Positions 46,673 to 55,576 of a stretch of 64,000 nucleotides of DNA are shown piece after piece (positions within the stretch are counted from its first letter, which is position 1; each line of letters begins with the position of its first letter). This DNA is from Flaccisagitta enflata (lineage: Eukaryota > Chaetognatha > Sagittoidea > Aphragmophora). The stretch covers positions 48,670,001 to 48,734,000 of the forward strand of contig OZ231128.1 of assembly GCA_965153355.1 (NCBI GenBank), given 5' to 3'. The position numbers and the translations under genes are program-made. The notes beneath the pieces are model-generated. The model did no database searches. It worked only from the letters and a program-made list of their open reading frames with translations, and was not told the origin of the DNA.

Positions 46673-47994
46673 AATAGGGCATTTATCTGCGGGCGTTAGG
46701 TTTTGGCCGCACTGTGTAGGCTGGCAGGGGTGATTAGGGTGGTTGGAGTGGAGATAGGGCATTTATCTGCGGGCGTTAGGTTTTGGCCGCACTGTGTAGG
46801 CTGGCAGGGGTGATTAGGGTGGTTGGAGTGGAGATAGGGCATTTATCTGCGGGCGTTAGGTTTTGGCCGCACTGTGTAGGCTGGCAGGGGTGATTAGGGT
46901 GGTTGGAGTGGAGATAGGGCATTTATCTGCGGGCGTTAGGTTTTGGCCGCACTGTGTAGGCTGGCAGGGGTGATTAGGGTGGTTGGAGTGGAGATAGGGC
47001 ATTTATCTGCGGGCGTTAGGTTTTGGCCGCACTGTGTAGGCTGGCAGGGGTGATTAGGGTGGTTGGAGTGGAGATAGGGCATTTATCTGCGGGCGTTAGG
47101 TTTTGGCCGCACTGTGTAGGCTGGCAGGGGTGATTAGGGTGGTTGGAGTGGAGATAGGGCATTTATCTGCGGGCGTTAGGTTTTGGCCGCACTGTAGGCT
47201 GGCAGGGGTGATTAGGGTGGTTGGAGTGGAGATAGGGCATTTATCTGCGGGCGTTAGGTTTTGGCCGCACTGTGTAGGCTGGCAGGGGTGATTAGGGTGG
47301 TTGGAGTGGAGATAGGGCATTTATCTGCGGGCGTTAGGTTTTGGCCGCACTGTGTAGGCTGGCAGGGGTGATTAGGGTGGTTGGAGTGGAGATAGGGCAT
47401 TTATCTGCGGGCGTTAGGTTTTGGCCGCACTGTGTAGGCTGGCAGGGGTGATTAGGGTGGTTGGAGTGGAGATAGGGCATTTATCTGCGGGCGTTAGGTT
47501 TTGGCCGCACTGTGTAGGCTGGCAGGGGTGATTAGGGTGGTTGGAGTGGAGATAGGGCATTTATCTGCGGGCGTTAGGTTTTGGCCGCACTGTGTAGGCT
47601 GGCAGGGGTGATTAGGGTGGTTGGAGTGGAGATAGGGCATTTATCTGCGGGCGTTAGGTTTTGGCCGCACTGTGTAGGCTGGCAGGGGTGATTAGGGTGG
47701 TTGGAGTGGAGATAGGGCATTTATCTGCGGGCGTTAGGTTTTGGCCGCACTGTGTAGGCTGGCAGGGGTGATTAGGGTGGTTGGAGTGGAGATAGGGCAT
47801 TTATCTGCGGGCGTTAGGTTTTGGCCGCACTGTGTAGGCTGGCAGGGGTGATTAGGGTGGTTGGAGTGGAGATAGGGCATTTATCTGCGGGCGTTAGGTT
47901 TTGGCCGCACTGTGTAGGCTGGCAGGGGTGATTAGGGTGGTTGGAGTGGAGATAGGGCATTTATCTGCGGGCGTTAGGTTTTGGCCGCACTGTG
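46673..47994. repeat. 80-bp minisatellite, about 16.5 copies, ending in CACTGTG
   Basis: The unit is 80 bp, almost identical between copies; one copy near 47,195 lacks 2 bp. Each unit contains GGTTTTGGCCGCACTGTG, and the array stops exactly after that segment at 47,994, where GATCC begins. The end of the Transib-like insertion is thus part of the repeat unit. Frames through it are not genes. Confidence 0.95.
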
Positions 47995-47999
47995 GATCC
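47995..47999. repeat. 5-bp target duplication GATCC, right copy
   Basis: Perfect match to 39,291-39,295, directly outside the CACTGTG end. It overlaps the word GGATCCCGGGCTAGC, which is coding sequence. Confidence 0.8.
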
Positions 48000-48686
48000 C
48001 GGGCTAGCGACGTTTTCACTGTCAGTCGAGGCACTAAACCTCCTCCTGAACTGTTCCGTCACTAACGGGTGACGCGGCGGGTTGAATTGCATATCGTCAT
48101 CCGTGATGTCCCCGATCCGGATGTTTCGAGGAGTCATTTGTAGTCCTGCAGGACCCGCTTCGATGGAGTCCAAGAGAAAACCCGTGTCATGCTCTGTTGC
48201 CGATTCCACCGGAAGGCTCTGGACAGTCGAGTTTCCACTTGTGCTTTGCTCTGGCTCCGCCATTGTTGTCTCTCCAGGATCATTTTCTTCCGTGGCGGCG
48301 TTGGCTGCGTCAACTTCCCCAGAGGTTGCGTTTGTTTGCGCAGCGATGGTGTTGGAAGTTGAGGGATGCAATGGCGCTCCATGGGCATCGCCCTCGGACG
48401 CACCACTGCCCGCAACAGGTTGAACTGGAGTTACCTGTGGAACTAACGGTGGAGGTAATCCCGTTTGAGCTTGCGGAGATCCTGGTGGCGAGAAAGGTGA
48501 TGGCGGCGGCCCTGATGGGGGCGCCGGCTGAGCTCGTGGGGGCGCCGGCTGATGTGGCAGTTGTGGTGGTCCCACGCAGTAGATGAGCCAGTCCAGGTCG
48601 TCGGGCTTGGGTTTTATTTTCGGAGGAAGAGGCGTTGCCATCGCCTTCTCGTAGTCGGCGTTGACCTTTTTCAACTGCTTGTAGTT
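47995..48686 (-). CDS. Pol, integrase C-terminal motif and tail, segment between TGA 2 and the insertion
   Basis: It continues the integrase frame after a TGA at 48,687-48,689. It begins NYKQLKKVNADYEKAM, which looks like the end of the SH3-like integrase C-terminal domain. A Pro/Ala/Gln-rich stretch (PPQLPHQPAPPRAQPAPP) and a Ser/Thr/acid-rich region follow. The frame is broken at 47,994 by the 8.7-kb insertion and resumes at 39,290. No enzymatic motif is seen in the tail. Confidence 0.65.
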
Positions 48687-49490
48687 TCATCGTGCCGGAG
48701 TTCCATCGGGTCTTCTTATGTCGTACGTGGTCCCGACACCCGATGGGTGGGTTGAGCGTCGTTCCACTTCCGCTGGCCCATCCCACTCGAGATCCAGCTT
48801 GTTGCTGCGGACATTGACTTTCTCCCACGCTTTGTCGCCTACTTCCAGTGGGACGTGTTTCACCTTGCGGTTGTACGTGGCAGCTTCTTGGCGGCGCTTT
48901 TCTTCTGCTCGTCGATTCGCCTCCTCTTCCATGACACGCCTGTTTTCCCCCACCTCGATCGCTCGTTGTCTAACAATTTCGAAGGATGAAGCATTCCCCG
49001 TGCCCATGGCCGCGGGGATATCATCCCTTCTCGCGAGCGGCGGGACAGGCGGATCGCGCCCAAAGAAAAGCTGGTACGGCGCCATCTGTGTCCGCGAATA
49101 AGGCGATGTGTTGTAAATCCACTCGACTAACGCGAGGTGGTCGACCCAGGTTTTACCTTTGTCGAGGAGCTGTTGTTTGAGGTATTGGATGAGCGTTCGA
49201 TTTTGGCGCTCGACATTCCCTTGGCTTTGCGGCCTGTATGGGACGCTGTTGCGCTTCTCTACGCCAAGTACTCTGCACGCCTGCTTCATTTCGTTGCTAT
49301 TGAACTCCATACCGTTGTCGCTGGACAGGATTTTTGGTGGACCAAGCGTGCATGCTAAGTCGTCTAACGCTCGGACGACTCCGACGGATTCTTTGTTGCG
49401 CAGTTTGTAACAGCGGATGTAACCTGAAAATACATCCTTGAAGACAAGGACGTACCTGTATCCTTTGCAGAGCGGCATAGTGACCAAGTC
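48687..49490 (-). CDS. Pol, integrase catalytic core (DD35E), between two in-frame TGA codons
   Basis: The retroviral-type integrase core follows a TGA at 49,491-49,493. Counting that TGA as residue 1016 of the Pol frame, the catalytic triad is D1017 (DLVTMP), D1074 (LSSDNGMEF) and E1110 (GNVERQN), an exact D-35-E spacing. YVLVFKDVFSGY and NTSPYSRTQMAPYQLFFGRDPP are typical core motifs. The C-terminal part (VGDKAWEKVNVRSNKLDLEW...YDIRRPDG) matches the SH3-like DNA-binding domain and is cut by a second TGA at 48,687-48,689. A working enzyme would need both TGAs to be read through. Integrase inserts the cDNA into the genome. Confidence 0.85.
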   Translation of the reverse strand, partial: DLVTMPLCKGYRYVLVFKDVFSGYIRCYKLRNKESVGVVRALDDLACTLGPPKILSSDNGMEFNSNEMKQACRVLGVEKRNSVPYRPQSQGNVERQNRTLIQYLKQQLLDKGKTWVDHLALVEWIYNTSPYSRTQMAPYQLFFGRDPPVPPLARRDDIPAAMGTGNASSFEIVRQRAIEVGENRRVMEEEANRRAEEKRRQEAATYNRKVKHVPLEVGDKAWEKVNVRSNKLDLEWDGPAEVERRSTHPSGVGTTYDIRRPDGTPAR

Positions 49491-52400
49491 TCACATGACG
49501 TGGTCGAAGACGCGGTGCGCGACGATAGGACGAAGCGGCGTCACAACACCTGGGACAGGTTTGCGAAGTTGGTCGCACACCATGCAGTTCCTGACAACTT
49601 CTTCAACGTCCTTCCTGAGCGTTGGCCATATCGCATACCGTTTCACCTTCAGGAGCAGCTTGTCCACGCCGAGGTGACCTACTCTTTCTGCCCCGTGCAG
49701 GTCGGACAGGACCTCCCTAACCATGGAGTCCGGGATGATCGCCTGAAGGACCACTTTGTGCACTGCCGTTGCGTAGTCCTGGCAGTACAGAATATCATCC
49801 TTGACTGTCAGGAGGTGAAAATTCTTGCGGTACCATGCTGCTGGGAAATTGGACGGCGGGCGTCGCCGCCCTTTTACAAAGGATTTGACGTTAGAGATGA
49901 TTGGATCAGCATTTTGTTCCCGTCGCAAGTGCTTTCTGGCTTCGTCGTCAGCGTTCACCACCACAATAGACGCCTTGTCTGCTTCATTAATCCCAAGGAA
50001 GCACAGTTCTGGCGGGTCGAGTTGCCACTTTTCGAAGTTGCGCAGACCAAAGAAGTCGTCGCTGTCTTCTGCAATTTCGTCGTCATCATCACCACGACGG
50101 CTCATGGCATCCGCGTCTGCGTGAGCGAGGCCCTTCTTGTAGATGAGCGTGAAGTCATAATTGTTGAGTTCGATAGACCACCTTGTTCGGCGGCCCGTCG
50201 GGTCCTTCCTAGAGTCGATGTTTCTCCACGCAAGGAGGGGGCGATGGTCGGTGATAGCAGTGAATGTGTTGTGCCGAAGGTAATGTGCATTGGCCCGGAC
50301 ACCCGAGACCAATGCGAAGAATTCACGATCGTAAGTTGGCCAGTTTTGTTGCTGTTGATTCAACTTTTTTGACCCATACGAAATAACTTTTTCACTGCCT
50401 TCCACCTTTTGCGTCAGCATGTAACCGATTGCCGTTTCTGACGCGTCGCTTTTCACAATGAATGGGACAGCAAAATTCGGGTAACTCATTACCTTCTCCG
50501 AGATCAGCGTATCGCGCAGTTTTTCAAACGCTTGTTGGTGTTTCTCAGTCCACTCCCACTTAACGTTGGCTCGCGTTAGGTCCGTTAGGCAACTGGCGAT
50601 GTCACTGTAGTGTTCCACGTACTGGCGGTAATAACCTGTCAGTCCAAGAAACGTCCGCAGCTTCTTCACATTTGTTGGCCTCTTCCAGGAACGGACCTTA
50701 TCGACGTTGGTGGGATCGGGAGAAACCCCGTCTCTTGACAGCTTGTGTCCAAGACAGACGACGGAGTCGCATGCGAATTGGCACTTAGCGGGATTCAACT
50801 CGAGCCCCGCCTTCGCCAGTGCCGAGAGAACTAAATCCAGATGTTTTATGTGGTCCTCCATGTTGGTGTCAGCTACCAGAATATCATCTAGGTAGCTGTG
50901 TTGGATCGGGAGACCACGCAGGACGAGTTGCATCAATGCGCTGAGATAACTTGGGCTGTTTTTCGCCCCCATTGGTGCGACGAGATATTCAAGGTGCATC
51001 GTCTCCGTGGAAAAGGCGAAAAATTTGCGGTCATCTTTGTGGACAGGGATTTGCCAGAAGCCCTTCGTTAAATCCATCGATGAGAAATAACGAGGGGCTT
51101 CTAGGCGCTGAATGGAGTCTTCGATGCGTGGCAGCGGGTAGACAATTTTATTGCAGCAGTTGTTTATCTTCCGGAAATCGGTGAGGAACCTCCATCCGCC
51201 ACACTTCTTCTTTGCAAGGAGGATGGGGGCAGAGAACGGGCTGGTTGAATGGCCCACCAATCCATCTGCCAGCATTTGGTGCGCTTGTGCGTCAATCACT
51301 TCTCGAATTTCCGGTGACGTGCGATATGGCGACGTCGCGAGCGGCGGTTGGTCGGGGTCTTTCAAGTTCGCCCGATAATTCACCAAATCTGTGCGGCCAT
51401 AATCGCGGTCGTGTTTTGAAAAGGCCGCGTCGTGCTTTTCCACCAACTGCTTGAGTCGTGGTATGTACTGCTTTGCATAATCTGCGACATCAGAGTAGTC
51501 TACACACAGTGGTTTGGCCCCCGCTGGGATATCATCCCCTGCGGCCTGGCCACCCTCGCTTTCCCGCTTGTCGGGTGGTACTCGATCCGTGTACCTGGAC
51601 GGATCGACTTCCCCCGTTTCCAGTGCGTCGTCCTCATATCGACAATACATCTCCGTATGGTTAGCTTTTTCGTCAAACTTCGCTTCATCGATGAACTCCA
51701 CTGCCCCAATGATGTACCCCGCCTCAACTGCAATCTCGTCTCCTGTGTTGTTAATCAACTCGGTCCTGAACTTGTTGTCCTTGACCTTGGAGCACGTCCA
51801 TGCGGCCCAGAAATTAACACCATTGTTAGAAAAGGGTTCGGTTATGACCGTGCCCGTCGCATTTTTAACGGAGTAAATATTGTGCACAAGCTCCACATTG
51901 AGATGTACTTTCGAGAACGGCGGTAACGTAACATTTTTATCCATTTTGTAGAGACAAGATGACACCATAAATGGCGACTCAACCAATTGGGTGGAGCCAC
52001 CACGAAACCCGAGGATTCCTCTACCTGCGTCCAGCACCGCGTCGTACTTTGACATCCAATCCCATCCGAGAATGACGGGTTCGACAAGTCCCTTGATGAC
52101 TTTGCACTTAATGGACATCGGCTCGCCTTCCATCCACAGATTAAGCTGGACTTCACCGACAGAGGGGACCCCAGTCCCATTGATGGCTCGACCCTCCGTC
52201 TTATCGGGGGCAAAAGTTTGTTGAAAGCAAGGATTACGAGTAAAGAAATCATGTGACATGCAGCTCGCTGTGCATCCGGAATCGACGAGCGCGGGGAATG
52301 CTGTCCTACCTAAAGCTATGTACACAGTTGACCGCCATTTGGGAGGCGGGTTGGGAGTTAGGGGAGGGGGGTGGGACTCACTGGTCCCGGCGAACGTATT

Positions 52401-52513
52401 ATCGTCTTTGTCATCAGTATCAATCAAACCCGGGACGTCCTCATAATTCTCGTAACTCAGGGCACCAAGTAACGGCCCGGCCTCTGCTTGCCCCATGGCA
52501 TGGCCGGTTAGAA
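49491..52513 (-). CDS. pol: Pol: protease, reverse transcriptase, RNase H and integrase zinc finger
   Basis: Pol is read from Gag by a -1 shift at 52,514-52,520; residue numbers count from an in-frame ATG at 52,536-52,538. The aspartic protease has DSG at 86-88 and ILGWDW near 156-161. Reverse transcriptase covers about 400-620, with FLTDFRKIN, SSMDLTKGFWQIPV (D489) and YLDD at 549-552. RNase H covers about 690-815, with D698 (KSDAS), ITDHRPLLAW and DADAMSR. The integrase HHCC finger is H948, H955, C985 and C988. The order PR-RT-RH-IN is Ty3/gypsy. The frame is uninterrupted until a TGA at 49,491-49,493, one codon before the first catalytic Asp of integrase. Confidence 0.93.
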
Positions 52514-53935
52514 GTTTTTTGGATCGCGCCAGTCCCACTGGGACGCATAGGTCACGTCGTGCGCCGGCTCGTATCTTTGCTCGTGGCCCCAGGGCTGGCT
52601 GTTGCTGGGTGCGGAGGGGTGGGACGGTGGCCTGCTATCAACATGGTCACCGCCACCATAGCCTTGCCAGTGCGGATTCACTGGTGGGGCGTGGCTTTGT
52701 TGGTAGCCTGAGTGGTCACTTTGATCAGCGTAGCAGTCTGCTTGAAGTTTAAACTGGCCCAAGTAATTCTGCTGCTGCGGTGCACTTGGCTGGCGATTTC
52801 TACCACTGTTTGGGCTAAAACCGCGACCCTGGTTTTGGCTAAAGCCTCCACCTTGGTTAGGGCTGTAACGTCGACCGCGGTTAGCACCACCGCCCCGGTT
52901 GTAGTTGGGGTTGCTGTAACCGCCTCTTGCATTCGCGTATCCTTGAGGTCGCTCTTCTGGGCGGCCTCTGTTGGGGTATCCCCCTTGACCTTCAAAGGGG
53001 CGGCTGTAGTTGGGACCTGGCTGCACGTAGACATCGCGCTGGTTCCGCCCAAGGGACGATACGTAACCGTCATCGCCAAACCGGTCTTGGTCTTGGTAAC
53101 GCGGGTTGAACCGTTCACGGCTGTCGTACCCTCTCGCCCCTCGCTCTGGGCTTTCGCGGCGGCGATTGTCGCCTCCGTACGCCCCCTCTTGATCTGGCGT
53201 TTTACTCCGGGTACGACTAGTGGCGACCTCTTTCGCCAGTTTCGCGAAGTCAGAGGCGTGGTTCTCCATACTTACTGTCAGCTTCTGGATACCCATTTCC
53301 ATCTGCTTCAAGCGGTCTTCGTGCACCGATTGCTTCCGCTCCTCGGTCATTGATCCGCCGATGAACGACACCGACTTTTCCCCGCTTGTGCCGGGCGCGT
53401 CGCCTGCATCGGACCCCGCTAACGCCGCCTGGAGCTTGAGAGCTATCTTTTTGGCCTTCTCCGGCGTCTCGGCCCCTTCGACGCCGTAGTCGATTGCCTG
53501 TTGGTAGTTCCGCGGGAGGGCCTGGCGGAACTCGTGGAAGTAATCCTTCACACGCGGATCATCCTCGTACCTGTCAACGGTGCGCTTTGCTCTTTCCGCG
53601 AGGACGTGGAAGCTGTCCCGTCCATTCCAGACGGTTTTCCTTTTACCTGAGCGCCAGCTGTACTTCTCCTGAGGGGTGACAAGCTTGGCCTTGAATTCGG
53701 CGATGAGGTTTGCCCATGTAGCTGCTTGGTCGCAGCTTTTGAGGATCATTCTGGCCGCTGCGTTAAGCTTCATTGGGAGCCATTTCTTCAACAGTACCCC
53801 TTTTCGCGTGTCGTCGGTTACCCCAGTCGCAAGTTCCATCGCTGTCTCAAGGCGCTCGAAGTACTCATCTGGATCGTGAACCTCCTGATCAAAGTCCTCG
53901 ATGGGGATTTGATTCGTGGCCCTTTCCGTGGCCAT
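52508..53935 (-). CDS. gag: Gag polyprotein
   Basis: A 475-residue frame from ATG at 53,933-53,935 to TAA at 52,508-52,510. The N-terminal half (DPDEYFERLETAMELATGVT, then WANLIAEFKAKLVTPQEKYS, DYFHEFRQALPRNYQQAIDY) looks like the Retrotrans_gag capsid region. The C-terminal third is Gly/Arg/Asn/Gln-rich (NYNRGGGANRGRRYSPNQGG), with no CCHC zinc knuckle, so RNA packaging probably relies on RG-rich boxes. Gag forms the particle that carries the RNA. The pol frame overlaps its last 31 nt. Confidence 0.85.
   Translation of the reverse strand: MATERATNQIPIEDFDQEVHDPDEYFERLETAMELATGVTDDTRKGVLLKKWLPMKLNAAARMILKSCDQAATWANLIAEFKAKLVTPQEKYSWRSGKRKTVWNGRDSFHVLAERAKRTVDRYEDDPRVKDYFHEFRQALPRNYQQAIDYGVEGAETPEKAKKIALKLQAALAGSDAGDAPGTSGEKSVSFIGGSMTEERKQSVHEDRLKQMEMGIQKLTVSMENHASDFAKLAKEVATSRTRSKTPDQEGAYGGDNRRRESPERGARGYDSRERFNPRYQDQDRFGDDGYVSSLGRNQRDVYVQPGPNYSRPFEGQGGYPNRGRPEERPQGYANARGGYSNPNYNRGGGANRGRRYSPNQGGGFSQNQGRGFSPNSGRNRQPSAPQQQNYLGQFKLQADCYADQSDHSGYQQSHAPPVNPHWQGYGGGDHVDSRPPSHPSAPSNSQPWGHEQRYEPAHDVTYASQWDWRDPKNF
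52514..52520 (-). promoter_or_regulatory. -1 ribosomal frameshift site (A AAA AAC)
   Basis: In the Gag frame the codons CCA AAA AAC TTC TAA end the gene. The heptamer A-AAA-AAC fits X-XXY-YYZ in the right phase, and a -1 shift there enters the Pol frame, which continues Lys-Leu-Leu-Thr. The gag stop is 4 codons on. I did not fold the downstream RNA. Confidence 0.85.
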
Positions 53936-54144
53936 TTTCGCTTTGACTATGATGAAAACCGTTCGCTGAAGTAAAACTTGTTGATGGGTTGGCTCAAGAT
54001 TGCCCCGAGCTTAGCTATCAGCAAGTTTTCGGAGGCAAAACAATTATTAAGGCAATAATAATCACACTACAGAATACAACACAATCATGAAACAATGGTG
54101 AATTTCGTAAATTACAGATATGAGTATCACCCTAACTGTACAAA
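53936..54144. other. Intergenic gap between ORF 1 and gag
   Basis: About 209 bp of AT-rich DNA between the extra ORF and gag on the minus strand. I see no recognised signal. Confidence 0.5.
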
Positions 54145-55020
54145 TCACAAGACAAACCACAGTGCAATCGCCTCCTGGGTGCTTGATCCGATAATTCGTT
54201 GCAGCAGTTGATCGCGTGGTTCACCAAACGCCGTCCACCACAGAGCGTCAGCCTCGTGTCGTCGCGTTATAGTTCCTTCCCGTTGGAGACGTTCCACCAG
54301 CAGGTTCCACGCCGTATCGGGGTTGACGTCGGGGTTCGCCTGTCTAATATCGAGGATACACAATGTAAGGCAGCGCCTGATGTCTGCTTTCGCACCCTGC
54401 AAACACAACGCCAACGTCGGTCTCGGAGCTCTCGGTGAGGCAACGGCTCGATAGGGTGGCGGGACAATAGGGGCGACGGGGGCAAAGTTGTCCCAATCAC
54501 TTTCTTCGGATGCGCCTCCTACTGCTCCAACGAGATGGTCTTCCAAGTCGGCTGCCAATTGCTGCGCAGGCGAAGAGCGTAGCCCAAATGGCCGTGCGGT
54601 GGGGATCCGATATCGTGGTTCCGACGGCGCCCGGAAGTCACCTTGTGGGACACCAATTTGTCTTACGTCAGACCAATCGGCGGCCAGAACGTCAATGCTG
54701 TAGAGCGCGTCCGGGAGGATGTACTCGAATGCGTAGAATCGTCGGCGACGATGACGTTCCAATCGGATGCGAGCTCTCTTGTCGGCGTCGTACTCTTGGA
54801 CACCTCCCGCGGTAACACCGAAGAGCGTGTCCAAGTTGAGGCTCTGCTCGTCAAACACTACGGTTGAAAGATGGCGACGAACTCTACGTTCTAGGCGTAT
54901 ATACCTTTGCTGCTGTATTGACACGTTACCCAGTCGTCGTCGGAAGTTACGGAGCACGCCGTGCGCTGTGTCGTCAGAGTCGCTGTCAGAAGTATACACA
55001 CTACGGTCTGAAGAATCCAT
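54145..55020 (-). CDS. Extra ORF upstream of gag (291 aa, unknown function)
   Basis: The frame runs from ATG at 55,018-55,020 to TGA at 54,145-54,147. It opens with a Ser/Asp stretch (MDSSDRSVYTSDSDSDD), then Arg-rich helices (RYIRLERRVRRHLS and ARIRLERHRRRRFYAF), a Pro/Ala middle (PIVPPPYRAVASPRAPRPTL) and a helical end. There is no signal peptide, membrane segment or known domain. It lies between the primer-binding site and gag, in sense, so it would be the first ORF of the genomic RNA. Basic stretches suggest nucleic-acid or RNA binding, but that is a guess. The absence of breaks in an element with little LTR divergence supports a real gene. Confidence 0.6.
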   Translation of the reverse strand: MDSSDRSVYTSDSDSDDTAHGVLRNFRRRLGNVSIQQQRYIRLERRVRRHLSTVVFDEQSLNLDTLFGVTAGGVQEYDADKRARIRLERHRRRRFYAFEYILPDALYSIDVLAADWSDVRQIGVPQGDFRAPSEPRYRIPTARPFGLRSSPAQQLAADLEDHLVGAVGGASEESDWDNFAPVAPIVPPPYRAVASPRAPRPTLALCLQGAKADIRRCLTLCILDIRQANPDVNPDTAWNLLVERLQREGTITRRHEADALWWTAFGEPRDQLLQRIIGSSTQEAIALWFVL

Positions 55021-55552
55021 ACGGATAAAAGAGGAGATATATTTCTTTTTAAAAGCGGAATCGTGAACAGTTATAAAATGTCAGTGTTAGATTGTCGGGT
55101 TAAAATGAAGCTAATTCTCGAGATGTCGTGTTGTCGGGCCTAGGGTGGCGCGGGGTCTCTGAATCACCCCTCTACGTGAGACCCGAAGACTTTCGAACTA
55201 TTCCGCGGAAAATCGGCCGATCCACTGGCAGTTTGTCGTCCTGTCGACCAAACGCTCATGCGCAGAGCGACGAATCCGACGCGGAGATAGACCGAACGCA
55301 AGACGAAGATAAAAGAGATAAGAAATGCGGCTTCCGCGCTTAACAGGAGTAGGCGCGTTAAAGTCGGGCGTCCTTGCCACACCGGGATAGGCTAGAGCTC
55401 GTAGATACTACCCTGGACGCGCTTAGCGAGATTTATATGCAACGTAGTGCGCCCAAAAGCGATACAGTCCCGAAGACGAGGTTTTCGCCGTCCGTTCGTA
55501 AACCACCCAGCACGCAAGACGAGGGATGACAGATGATTGTGTAATATGGAAT
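55021..55552 (-). other. Retroelement 5' leader
   Basis: About 530 bp between the primer-binding site and the first ORF. It is the expected place for packaging and dimerisation signals, and overlapping short frames here are not convincing genes. None of the signals can be identified by eye. Confidence 0.5.
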
Positions 55553-55574
55553 GGTTCGAATTAGAGATGCACCA
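55553..55574 (-). promoter_or_regulatory. tRNA primer-binding site
   Basis: On the minus strand TGGTGCATCTCTAATTCG begins 2 nt after the 5' LTR. Its complement ends in GATGCACCA, as a tRNA 3' end would. The complement also has TTCGAA, but 3 nt too close to CCA for a normal T-arm, so I trust only the outer 12-14 nt. I cannot name the tRNA. Confidence 0.7.
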
Positions 55575-55576
55575 AA

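Larger units (their letters stand above)
39296..47994. mobile_element. Transib/ProtoRAG-like insertion (8.7 kb) with CACAGTG ends
   Basis: Both ends carry the heptamer CACAGTG: CACAGTGTGGCGGCCCAAGA at the left, and inverted CACAGTGCGGCCAAAACCTA at the right. A 5-bp duplication GATCC flanks it. Known Transib and ProtoRAG elements have CAC(A/T)(A/G)TG termini and 5-bp duplications, and CACAGTG is the V(D)J RSS heptamer. No transposase is recognised inside; the interior is nested repeats, microsatellites and an 80-bp minisatellite at the right end. Similarity of the ends beyond the heptamer is modest and needs a small gap. EnSpm-like origin is an alternative, but it usually gives 2-3 bp duplications. 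Confidence 0.6.

Noticed and set aside
46673-47994. Possible CRISPR array (regular 80-bp units).
   Set aside because: The whole unit is repeated with no variable spacers, in a eukaryotic retroelement context. It is a minisatellite. The same holds for the 71-bp array at 57,931-60,195.
47994-48008. GGATCCCGGGCTAGC looks like a cloning polylinker (BamHI, SmaI, NheI), suggesting vector contamination.
   Set aside because: The words are part of the Pol coding frame, and GATCC is the 5-bp duplication that also occurs at 39,291-39,295. The frame continues through it to the other side of the insertion.
48082-49410. Several plus-strand frames of 70-130 residues across 48-54 kb.
   Set aside because: They are antisense shadows of gag and pol, whose minus-strand frames have clear domains and motifs.
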